Of a stretch of DNA of 64,000 bases, positions 54,555 through 64,000 are shown in pieces; the first letter of the stretch is position 1; the number at the start of each line of letters is the position of its first letter. A program made the translations under genes and the position numbers. This DNA is from Anaspis maculata. Taxonomy: Eukaryota; Arthropoda; Insecta; Coleoptera; Scraptiidae. Where the stretch lies: positions 55,673,416-55,737,415 of the forward strand of contig OX421966.1 of assembly GCA_949128115.1 (NCBI GenBank), in the 5' to 3' direction. The notes beneath the pieces were generated by a model. That model was not told where the DNA came from. It ran no database searches and saw nothing but the letters and a program-made list of their open reading frames with translations.

Positions 54555-55209
54555 AGTTCGAATTAAGAGTCCTCTGTACGCTCAGAGTGGCTCCAACTAA
54601 AATGCTTCTAAATCGAAGCCGGTGATTTTCTTTGAACTGGCATTTGGAGATTCCACTTCATATCTCTATATAAACATGTTACCGGAAAAAAATCCGAGAA
54701 AAACCGATCACAGCCGAAGATAGTCAAATCTTACGCGCGCCACCCTAGGGCCTTTATTTGACTTGAAACAATAATCATTTTTTTAGGGTAAACTCTCAAC
54801 AGTATTCTGCACAATCGTACCGGGTGGTTTTTCAGTAAAAAAATTTCAGCTGAAGATATGGGGCTCCAAATTTTTGAGCATTTTTTCAACAATTTTCACA
54901 GCCAAATAAGTTCGGCTCCAGATATTTTATCAAAAAATCACCCGGTACGTTGGTGCAGAATACTGTAGAGAGTCCACCTTGGAAAAAGAAATTTTCTTCC
55001 AAGTCAAATAAAGGCCCTAGGATGGCGCCCGTAAAATTTGACTATCTTCGGCTGTGATCGGCTTTTCTCGGATTTTTTTCCTTTCACATGTTTTTATGGA
55101 GATATGAAGTATAATCACCAAATACCAGTTGAAAGAGAATAACCGCCTTCGATTTAGAGGCCTTTTAGTCGGAGCTGCTTCAAGCGTACAGAGGACTCTT
55201 AATTCGTAC
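54555..55209. mobile_element. Foldback element, 250-bp arms
   Basis: GTTCGAATTAAGAGTCCTCT at the left pairs with AGAGGACTCTTAATTCGTAC at the right. Further pairs are CTGTGATCGG-GAAGATAGTCAAAT, CCCTAGGGCC-TTTATTTGACTT, and around the centre GTACCGGGTGGTTTTT with AAAAATCACCCGGTAC. The 105- and 135-codon frames at 55017-55446 read across an arm boundary and are not considered genes. Confidence 0.8.
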
Positions 55210-55945
55210 TCCTCCTTTCTAATTTGCTTTTGTCTCCGGCTACGGCTCTGTCCCTTGTTTTTCGATTCGCTCTTGCCCATTTCATCCAGTATCCGCACAT
55301 TTTCTTTCTCACGCACAGTAATACATACCTCCGCCAATGGGATCATCGTCATAAATAATGGCATCAGTCCGCTGACTAATTGGACGCTTATCTCCAAACT
55401 AGAACGAAATGTAGTCGTCTTCAACTCCTCGTCTTTAAAACCATAGATTCAGAAGCTGTGAGTCTGTGATGCCCGATTGCTCAAACCCACAAATATTTTG
55501 ATTCGGTTTGAGGCTTAGAACGTTTGAGGTGTAGGTACGTCAGCCTCATCTTCTGTCAATCCAGCCTGTAGATACGATACCTAACCTAACACATTTAGCC
55601 CAGAAATTTTAGGTTTTAACCTCAGAAAAAATTGAGAGGAGCTGAATTTTTGCATACAGGCTCACTAAGGTGTCCTGAACATCCCATGTGCACGTCATAT
55701 TTTTTAGGGGAAAAGGTCTAATGCCAATTTTTGCTGGAAACATCCAATATGGCTCGGGAAAAGTTGAAAATTGGCATGCACACGTAATGAGGCCTACTAA
55801 AGAACATATTACAATTTAAAAACTTTTCGATGTGCGTGTCATCGCACAAGGTCGTCGTCTGTTTAGGGAAAGGGGTAAAATACCTCTTTTCGCAGTGCAC
55901 ATCTAGTTGGCGCCGAAAAGGGCTGAAAATTTTGATACAGACCCA
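55210..55945. other. Single-copy sequence, no gene seen
   Basis: Weakly periodic phrases recur (GAAA-GGGCTGAAAATTT-GATACAGAC at 55915-55943, GAGCTGAATTTTTGCATACAGG at 55640, and similar at 58080-58240). These suggest an old dispersed repeat interrupted by the foldback at 55946. Confidence 0.35.
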
Positions 55946-57966
55946 GTAGTCCGGACGTTAAGCTACAAATATGGGACCCACCTTGCATTTTAGAGACAAG
56001 CGACGAAATTTGGCACACTTGTTCACTAGACCCTACTCTTCGATTTAAGAAATGTTGCCACCATCTGCGGAAATCGTGCGGACTTTTTATACAGGGTTCA
56101 GTGAAAAAAATTATTGAAAAATCGTAAATCGTAAACCATAACCGGTGGACGTATGTAAATCAGGATATTGATGACTGATTCCATGCCCATGAAGATGCTG
56201 CAAACAGTTTTGAAATATCTTGAGGCGCTTCCGAAATACGCTGGAAGAAGTGAAATTTCTTCACCTTTTTTCTTTTTTCAATAAATCAGTTGTTTCTGGA
56301 GATATTGAGCTGCAGCTTGATATTCCGGCAAACAAATATGTTTTTCATGGAACGCGATGTAAAGCCATCGACAAAACCTGCTAGATTCGAAACTAAGATC
56401 TTCAACTTTTTTTCCATCGTGAGCGCCATCTTCAAATTGCCCTTCGTGAAATTGTTGAAAAAACAACAGGTAACGACTTAATTGGACACACGCGTTCATT
56501 TTATTACGAAAAACCAGTTCCTGCATTGCGACAATGACCTCTTCGGTCAAGAAACGTTATTAAGTTAGTTTTTCTTGATTTCTCTCAACTTAGGTGATAA
56601 CCATCACCAAATGGAACTTTGGATCGATTAGATGTTGACGCCATTATAATCCACATTATTTTGTGCAGCCAGTCACTGAATTTCATCCTCATCAGCTAAG
56701 TGGTTTTCTTCTGGCAAACAGTTGAACAAAAAGTTTGCTTCGATTTTTGTGAAAAAAACAAAAACGGCAGGTCCACGTCGTCCCTTCAAACCAGATTAAA
56801 GAAAATCTGTTACCAAAAATGCTACCAATTGATACTGGAAAAGTTCGGAGGAATGTCTGCTGTAGTTTCAAGTTGAACCGAAATGGATTTTCCCATGCTA
56901 CTTCGGCAGGAGGGACGTCGAAAGTATTGCTACAGCTTAATATTTGGAACGTTTTTTTGTTGAATATTGCCAGAAACGCTTCAAATATAAGCTGTAGCAA
57001 CACTTTTCACGTCCCTCCTGCGAACTAAAATGTAACAATCAGTTTGAGCTTGGCTTTAAACTACGGAGCACACTCCTCCGAATCATTTCAGTATCAGTTG
57101 GTAGCACTTTTGGGTACATATTTTCTTCAATCGGGTTTGAGGGCAGAAGGTGACCCTGCATTTTTTGCCCTTTTCACAAATATTCAAGCAGACTTTTTGT
57201 TCAACTGTTTGCCAAAAGAACACCACTTAACTGATGATGATGAAATTTGTTGACTGACGTTGAAAAACAATGTTGATTGAAATATCGCAAACATTCGTTT
57301 GATCCAAAGTTTTATTTGGTCATGACTGTCACGTAAGTTGAGGAAAAACAGGAAAAACGAACTTGATAACGTTTCTTGGGCGAAGAGGTCATTGCCACAA
57401 TTGAGTACCTGGTTTTTCATGATGAAACATCGTGTGTGTCCAATAAAGTCGTTACCTGTTGTTTTTTCAACAATTTCACGAAGGGCAATTTGAAGATGGC
57501 GTTCATGATGGAAAAAAAAGTTGAAGATCTTAGTTTCGAATCTAGCAGGCTTTGTCGATGGCTCCACATCGCGTTTCATTGAAAATATATTTGTTTGCCG
57601 GAATATCAAGTTGCAGCTCAATATCTACAAAAACAACTGATTTATTGGAAAAAGAAAAAGTTGAAGAAATTTCACTTCTTCCAAAGTATTTCGGAAACGC
57701 CTCAAGATATTTCAAAACTGTTTGCAGCATCTTCATGGGCATGGAATCAGTCATCAATATCCTGATTTACATACGTCCACCGGTTATGGTTCACGATTTA
57801 CGATTTTTCAACAATTTTTTTCTATTGAACCCTGTATAAAGTGTCTACACGACCGCAGATGGCGGCAACATTTCTTAAATCGAAAAGTAGGGTCTAGTGA
57901 GCAAGTGTGCCAAATTTCGTCGCTTGTCTCTAAATGCAAGGTGGTTCCTCTTAACAGCCGGACTAC
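55946..57966. mobile_element. Near-complete 2-kb palindrome with GTAGTCCGG ends
   Basis: Ends GTAGTCCGG and CCGGACTAC, each flanked by A, match the foldback at 32997-34467, as does the subterminal ACCTTGCATTTT. Arms of roughly 950 bp pair almost throughout: GACAAGCGACGAAATTTGGC, ACCGGTGGACGTATGTAAAT, GATTCCATGCCCATGAAGAT and CAACAATTTCACGAAGGGCA. Pairing continues toward the centre at AGCTTAATATTTG/CAAATATAAGCT near 56935-56995. All frames of 60-145 codons inside are mirror products of the arms. Confidence 0.85.
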
Positions 57967-58299
57967 AGCAGAGTATGTCGATTAAAATCCTGATTTTTCC
58001 AAATTCGCCCATTCACATTTCATGTTTCTTAAGAGAGGGTGTAATGCACATTCTTGCTAAAATCGTTTGTTAGAAGCTGAGGAGAGCTGAAAATTTGTGC
58101 GAATTCTCTGGTACTTGTGCTGAACAATAGACTAGATTTCATTATTTCTCCTGTATGCGCTTCATGGTTTAATTAGGGAAAGGTGTTTATAACCTACTCT
58201 TTGCTGGAATCATCCAATTGAGGCTGAAATGAGCCAAAAATTTGCCTCAGTGGTTGACACTAACTTCATATAGGTGTATTTGGCGACGGCGGCTGTGAT

Positions 58300-58445
58300 C
58301 GCCGTAGCACAGTGGTTGACACGATTGGTATGGTAAATTGATAGTCGTTACAGGTAGGGGCTCGATTCCGCACTGGGGTGAAATTTTTGTAATAGATATC
58401 TTACCCATTCAGTTACATTCAAAGAGGACAGAAAAATCTGCTAAC
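58300..58445 (+). repeat. tRNA-like SINE
   Basis: GCCGTAGCACAGTGGTTGAC at 58301-58320 fits an A box. GGGGCTCGATTCCGC at 58367-58381 fits a B box at normal tRNA spacing with a long variable region. An unrelated body follows to about 58445. The head differs from those at 1905 and 9431, so three tRNA-type families may be present. Confidence 0.6.
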
Positions 58446-58449
58446 AGAC

Positions 58450-60845
58450 TCAGTTGAGTATTTCACGCTAAATTGCTGAACATGATACAAAAATTACCTC
58501 TCACATTATCCATTTCAGTTCATTGTTTCTTTGTTCTAGCTCTGAGGTTTGGTCGATTTTTCGTCTAAAATTCCTGGGCTAACTGCAAATTTGCACTGGT
58601 TTAAATGTACGAATAGTTCTGAACTAGTGTATGAGTAGGTACGCAGGATGTAAGTACCAAAGGAACCAACTGAGCTCCTCGAAAATCAGGCGTTACTCAT
58701 TTCTGTCTGGATAAAGCTCTCAGTAAGACCTTACTAATCCTGTGTGGTGTGCAAGGAGAGCTGAAAGAACAAAGACTAAAATGGAAAAATTTGTCGAACC
58801 TGGGAAAAATAGCGGAAATGTGGATCCTGCCCTGCCACGATGGCATACATACTCATGAGCACTGCAATTCGCTCCTTCCGACGACGAAACGAAATTTGTC
58901 AAAAACCAGATATACGTGCTCATCAGCACCAGCACCTACGCCTTCCACCCTCTTGCTCTCTTGCACAATGCAGCATTTGTAAAAACCTCACGTCTTGCAA
59001 ATTATTCCGAGTTTTCGGTTTTACCTCGTGTGCCGCTCGTGGCACCCGTCGACAATCTATCACATTACCAGCGTATTTTTTCAAAGACACCACCACCAGG
59101 CACGGCCAAAAAAAGGGGCAAAATCCCGAAATTACGGATTCCGCAAACGCAACATCGGTATATCTCCCCCGCTTATTTATTCATCGATCGGGTTGTTGGC
59201 GTAGTCCGTGTCTCTGCTGCTGCTGCTCCACTGTGCCCAGCCTCTCTCTACATACACTGCGGCATGTTCCAGCAGCAGAGCACAGCACACGACCAGTGCA
59301 GCAGGGAGAAATCGGCAATAGCGGGATTATATCCTCAAAGCGAAAAGGAAATCGTCGGGAACACACAAGGAACAATAAGAAAGGAGCGCTGATCTTGATA
59401 TTTTTCCGCATACACACCCAGAAACACATGAAATTGTTCGGGAAAAGTCTCTTCGAGAATAGGTTATTGGCCCGCAAATGAGTTCCGGCAAAAAGCCGTC
59501 GTCGCATAGTCTGCCGAGGGACATATCATCACGAGTGTCTGGACTGTCTGGTAACCTACAAATATGGCTTTCATCTATTTGCTTTCTAAGCACAGCTTTA
59601 TTACAATTTGCTTGTGAAGAAAGTATAGGCTCTTCACAGGAGCCATATTGCTGGAGTAGATCGTTGTAGAACTCATAAAACTCAATTTGTGTAAATAGTA
59701 GAGGGCTGAAGTAATAATACAGAACTAGGCCAATTTCTTTACGTTGCGTCGATGGCAATCAATAATCACTGTGAAAATAAGGGGGTACTCAACAAAGATC
59801 CGGCTGCGATGTTGAAGGGCCCGTTTCAGCTCCCATGTGCCTCCCAGGGAGCCTCCGGACCGTCGAATCCGAGCCACGTGGCCCTGCACGATGAAAGTCG
59901 TCCGGCTAGCTTTATCGGATCGGTGTCGATTTGGAGCGCCACTACGTGATGAATAGTGACATCCTGGCTTGCCGATATCGTCGACTTAGTCACGATGGTC
60001 TCGGTCTCGCGTCTAAGTTTCCCCTGCGAAACGAAGATTAGTCACTGAAGCGGTTTCATTTTTGCAACCATGAGGTACTAGCAAAGCAAGTAGTAGGTCC
60101 AGATCAACTCTACCTGACAGCGTCATAGTTGACAATTGTTTACTGCACTACATATATGCCGATCAGCTTTTAAATTCAGCACTAGAACGGTAATTTTCTT
60201 ACGCCAAGTTGGCAATTCTGCGATAATTGGGGATGCTCAAATTTGTAATGTTGGATCACTTTTTCCCTAGATGACCTTGAATTTTTATTGTCAATCGAGT
60301 ACAGCGCTGTTGCAAGATTGTATAAACGTTCAAGGCGTCTTGATTTTGGTAGATTTTCGCCAGAGTTAATGGGCGACTGGTGGAATGTTTTTTCCAAGGT
60401 TTTTTCAAATAAAATAATAAATTACGTTGAGGAAACTGTTCTAATTTTTGGTCAAAAATAAAGGTCAATAGCTGATATCTAAAATTAATCTGTGCCTTTT
60501 AAATTTAACACTGGGTGATAGATTTTACAAGCTCTCGAAGGTAATAATTGAAAATTTCACAATTTTTCTGAATTAATTGCTATGCCTGTACTAAGGATAC
60601 AATATTAGTGACAACGTAAATCAACTTATATAGTGCAATAGTACCTAGTATCACTATATGTAGGTATTTAAGATACATTGATGCTATAACTAAATATATA
60701 CAACAATTCTTGAAAACCTGTGAGATGAATTAACTTCAGCTACAGCATTCGCTCGAAGATCTATAGGCAAACCACAGAAAAACTGCTCGACGTAGCTTTA
60801 ATGCAAAATGGCCAAATGGCAAAATAGCCATCTTAGGGAACAGAG
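58450..60845. other. Single-copy sequence, no assigned gene
   Basis: The longest frame in the window (213 codons, plus strand, 58840-59481) overlaps a 158-codon frame in another phase and long minus-strand frames. It has low-complexity Cys/Ser stretches (CTG run at 59214-59228) and no recognisable domain. The overlap of several open phases points to GC-rich chance openness. 59790-60025 is also GC-rich, with a roughly 60-codon minus-strand open stretch ending at a TGA at 59826. Confidence 0.3.
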
Positions 60846-60849
60846 GGTA

Positions 60850-61655
60850 GAGTAGATGCAGCAAGTGGGCGAGTGCGAAGTTGACGATGGAGATGTTGAG
60901 GAACTACTGGTCTAGCTCAGATGCAGTTTTTGATAGCCATTGTCCGCGGACACCTACTCCGCGACGATGTGGTTCATGGTCTGGTTCTCAGTTCCACACT
61001 CAGAACTCGGATCTTCTACATATCCTCACTGATAGAACTGAAATCTGCATTTTCCCTGCCCTGTTCGTATCCTATTGAATCCATACTTTCCTTGGAAGGG
61101 AGAAGCTCTTTGGATCCTCTACAATCGCTCTGTTCTTGACGGCGGCTTCAGTATCCCATATATCCTTCCAGTGTCTTTTCATCTCGAAATCTGCAGCATG
61201 GATTTTTGGCTGCGATGTTCAAAATTGGCAGCCAGAAAGTCTGGGTAGATTTGACAACTCCAGCAATGATTCTCAATGCTTGGTTAAGAATGACGTCAAT
61301 GATGTTGTGTGTGTGTGTGCTATTCATCCAAACAGGAGCGTAGTATTCCGCTGTCGACTAGACCAAGACAATGGTGGATATCCGAAGAGTAGTGGCGTCG
61401 ACACTCCATGTAGTTCTCGCAAGTCTCTGAACCAGGTTCATTCGTGTCTTCGTCTTGGCAGTGAGTCTCTCCAAGTTGATCTTGAAGGATAATGTTTGGT
61501 CGAAGGTCCCACCGAGGTACTTGGAGTGGGACTGTGCTGCAGATGAAGTCCGGCCATCAAAGCTGACATTGAGGTGACGAACTGCTTCTGTCGTTCAGAT
61601 GAATGGCTTTAGTCTCTATCTCCAGAGAGTTCGGATTCAATCCTCATTTCTGAAA
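60850..61655 (-). pseudogene. Jockey-clade LINE reverse transcriptase, 3' fragment
   Basis: On the minus strand the translation runs LNPNSLEIETKAIHLNDR, then LNVSFDGR, KYLGGTFDQTLSFKINLERL, TAKTKTRMNLVQRLARTTW, STAEYYAPVWMNS, NQALRIIAGVVKSTQTFWLP and, after a frame change, RIRTGQGKC and ECGTENQTMNHIV. This is the thumb and C-terminal part of Jockey-type ORF2. Stops interrupt it (TAG replaces the Tyr codon of the usual LVYSTAEY; TGA before GLNPN), with at least one frameshift. The 5' part is absent, as is usual for truncated LINE insertions. A GT microsatellite lies at 61304-61319. Confidence 0.85.
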
Positions 61656-61659
61656 GATG

Positions 61660-62140
61660 ACAAAATTCTGTTGGAAAATCGTAATACATATTTATTATGT
61701 GCAGAAATATCATAGTGAAAAATTACAGAATCGGCGGGTTTTTATTTTGCACATCTGTGTTATTTGTCCAAAAAGTTCGTTTTCAGTTTTGACAAAAAAA
61801 TACAAGATAAAACTTTGGATCAAGTTTTCATTTTTGGCTGGTCATAATCTACTCACTGTTCGACTGAATTGGTTCAAATTCATTTCATGGCTTGTCTCTG
61901 TTGACAGAAGGGCTGGCTTAAAAAGCTAAAATTACAGAAGCCAACTTTTTTCAATCGAGTCACATCGCAGGTCAACCATTAAATTTGTCTCAATATGGCT
62001 CGAACCCGATAACAGTATTCCCAAAAATGTAAATTTGACCAAATAACACAGGGATACATTTTTCCGAATCTGCGGCCCTAGACTTTGATTTACCCAGTAA
62101 TTCTTGACAAGTTTTAACAGAGGAATATTGCTGGTAAATC
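61660..62140. repeat. Weak foldback beside the LINE
   Basis: TACAGAATCGGCGGG...ACATCTGTGTTATTTGTCC (61726-61772) pairs with GACCAAATAACACAGGGATA...TTCCGAATCTGCGG (62037-62076). The outer boundaries are not clear. Confidence 0.4.
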
Positions 62141-64000
62141 TAAACAAAATTGAAATCCCCTATCTGCCATTGGTCTATGTAACGTTAATGAATAACCTTA
62201 TAGCGTGGAGACCTCAGGTGATAATGAGCGCCGCAAAGCAAGAGAGCCTTTCTCTGGTGGTGATTCATGCGTGGCCCCAAGCCGTTGGTAATTTGTGGAA
62301 ATTCCCTGGAATCCCGTGGCTATCCATTTAATTTGAAGAAATCGTATCCGGTGGAAATCCCGTGGTAATCCCGTGGCAATCCATCACAATCCGTTGAACG
62401 TTCTGATGTCCCAGTAATTCACCCGAGGATTCACCCCATGATCATTTGCATCTGAAGTCAACTTTGAATGAAAGAAAAAATTTACATGAACTTAAGTAAG
62501 TACTCAGACAAGAGTGTTACTCGTACTTACCTTATAAATATACAGGCAGAACCATGAATATAGCAATAGCAGAACCGAGGGCAGAACACTTAATGAAATT
62601 TTCCCAGGAATGTAAACAACTATGACACTCACCTGACATCATGACAAACAACGGCCAAGGCAACAGGGCAGCGGATATGATGCAAGGAGACGCCAGAACT
62701 GGCATTTCTTGTCAAAATTTTCTAACCTCTTTGAGCTCAGCCCGTTTTCGCGCAACTTGGTCTATGAGCGTCCGTTACACTCTAGGCAACATGGCCAACC
62801 GCGTTTTATTTTCTGCTGAATTTAAAACGTGATCGGCATATACTGCTTGAACTTGACAGTTCGCAACCCAGAGCCGGATTTGGAAATTTTGCTTGAGAAA
62901 AGCAACGAAAAATCAGCAGTCTACGTCACCTAAAACAAAAATAAAAGAGCGATGATTCGCCACGATTACTTACAAACCAAGAAAATACGTTTTCATGCCA
63001 GGGCGAAGCGAAGCCAAAAACAGGATTAATCAAGTACAGCGACTACCAAGACAAACCTGGTCTTAAGGATCAAACTTGAATGCAAACATGACTTAGCTGC
63101 GAGCCGTTTTTAACTTTTACCCGCCCAACACCCCATTTTGCTCCCCGGTATTGATGTGAAATTACTTGTTTTTACTACTGGATAATTCCCGTTTTTTTAA
63201 TTCTCATTCTATACACGATTTGTTGAGCTAGTTTGACAGTTTATTTAAATTGATTTCCGGTGGCCGCCAAGTGTAATATGGACCCAACATTGTTGAGTAC
63301 CTACCAAGATTTTTAATACCTACCTACTTTTCTATGTATTTAGATGAGCGCCTAATCCAGAAAGAACGACAATAGAATTTAAAAATCTCCGATAAAATTA
63401 TGTTGGCGATGATGAGGAGCTCAAACCAATTACTTATCTCTGGAAAACTCCCATCGTATTGTTTACTATCGTGCCAGTATAAAATGGGGCGACCGTATAC
63501 AAGTAGTGTCTGGTCTGATTTTATTTAATGGCATGTTGTTGTCGGTTGATATGTCGATAATTCAATTACTATGCCTTTGCCATCATCATCATAGAACAAC
63601 GCTCCTGATTGCAAGGCGTAGGGTGTGACGAGGACTGGATGAGGACGGCGGAGGAGGACGAGGAAAGGAACCGCAAGCTATAGTAAACATTTCTTGGTAA
63701 AATGTATTAGGTAGGTAACTTGAGCAGGCTCCGGCGAGCATGATGGTGGAACGAAGTCTAACACTACTTACCACAATGTCGCAGGAGAAGGTAATTTTGT
63801 CGATGGAATTGCGGAGGAGTTGATGATTTTCATCAATGAACATCCCTGTTCATCCTTGTAGAATAATATCGAAGAGACTTATGAATATAATGTAAGGAAA
63901 TGTTTCATCTTAACTTGTTCGCTGGGAATCTAGTTGGAGCGTGGCTAGGGGCAGGCAATTTCCCATCTGATTTGAAAAACTACGTGTTTATTTTCGACCA
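62140..64000. other. Single-copy sequence, no gene seen
   Basis: A short degenerate tandem of ATCCCGTGG-AATCC lies at 62302-62390. GAGGACG-rich sequence lies at 63628-63665. The 84-codon minus frame at 63589-63843 ends in a proline/serine-rich stretch encoded by that run and is not recognised. Confidence 0.3.

Noticed and set aside
55017..55446. 105- and 135-codon frames
   Set aside because: They span the end of a foldback arm and adjacent arm sequence. No motifs.
57184..57621. 145-codon minus-strand frame
   Set aside because: Lies in the arm of the 2-kb palindrome. The mirror arm gives the same peptide broken differently, and there is no homology.
58300..58385. Possible functional tRNA gene
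   Set aside because: Acceptor and anticodon stems do not fold properly and there is a long continuation downstream. SINE preferred.
58840..59481. 213-codon open frame, the longest in the window
   Set aside because: No recognisable domain, low-complexity Cys/Ser runs, and other long frames open in several phases on both strands. This is better explained by composition than coding.

Overview
This window looks like a repeat-dominated intergenic or intronic stretch of an arthropod, most likely insect, nuclear genome. It is AT-rich, has no compact operon-like coding, carries Pol III-type SINEs, a Jockey-type LINE fragment, an LTR with TATA and polyA signals, a THAP-domain relic, and many short TACCTAC/GTAGGTA runs. 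I cannot name the species. I found no intact protein-coding gene. Every open frame I examined is short, or lies in a repeat arm, or is a shadow of one. The only protein homologies I can support are three transposon relics: a THAP zinc finger (two copies), a Myb/SANT-like DNA-binding domain, and a Jockey-clade reverse transcriptase C-terminus.

Layout. 0-10 kb: a THAP relic element, a SINE, foldbacks, a MITE interrupted by a longer member of its own family (3.85-4.91 kb), then dispersed repeats and a tRNA-like SINE. 10-20 kb: a hairpin MITE, a Harbinger-like element with a Myb/SANT relic inserted in a satellite-related sequence, a solo LTR, and two large foldbacks. 20-23 kb: a hAT-like MITE, one arm of a long-range inverted pair (partner at 50 kb) and a GC-rich single-copy island. 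23.3-34.5 kb: an 11-kb foldback whose two arms can be aligned. Insertions present in one arm only (THAP element, 290-bp MITE, a 1.47-kb foldback) can be read against the empty site in the other arm. Its loop holds an alternating-unit satellite, 340-bp repeats and a hAT-like element. 35-50 kb: hairpins, a TA-flanked foldback with an embedded MITE, a mariner-like MITE, an element with a TAT duplication, a 5S-rRNA-like SINE and another TA-flanked foldback. 50-64 kb: the second long-range inverted copy, two further foldbacks (one nearly complete palindrome of 2 kb), a tRNA-like SINE and the LINE fragment.

The strongest theme is inverted symmetry. At least ten foldback or long-TIR elements lie here, several nested inside one another, and two families can be defined by shared termini: CAGGGTG...CACCCTG flanked by TA, and GTAGTSCGG...CCGSACTAC flanked by A. 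All boundaries come from reading by eye; ends of degenerate repeats may be off by tens of bases.
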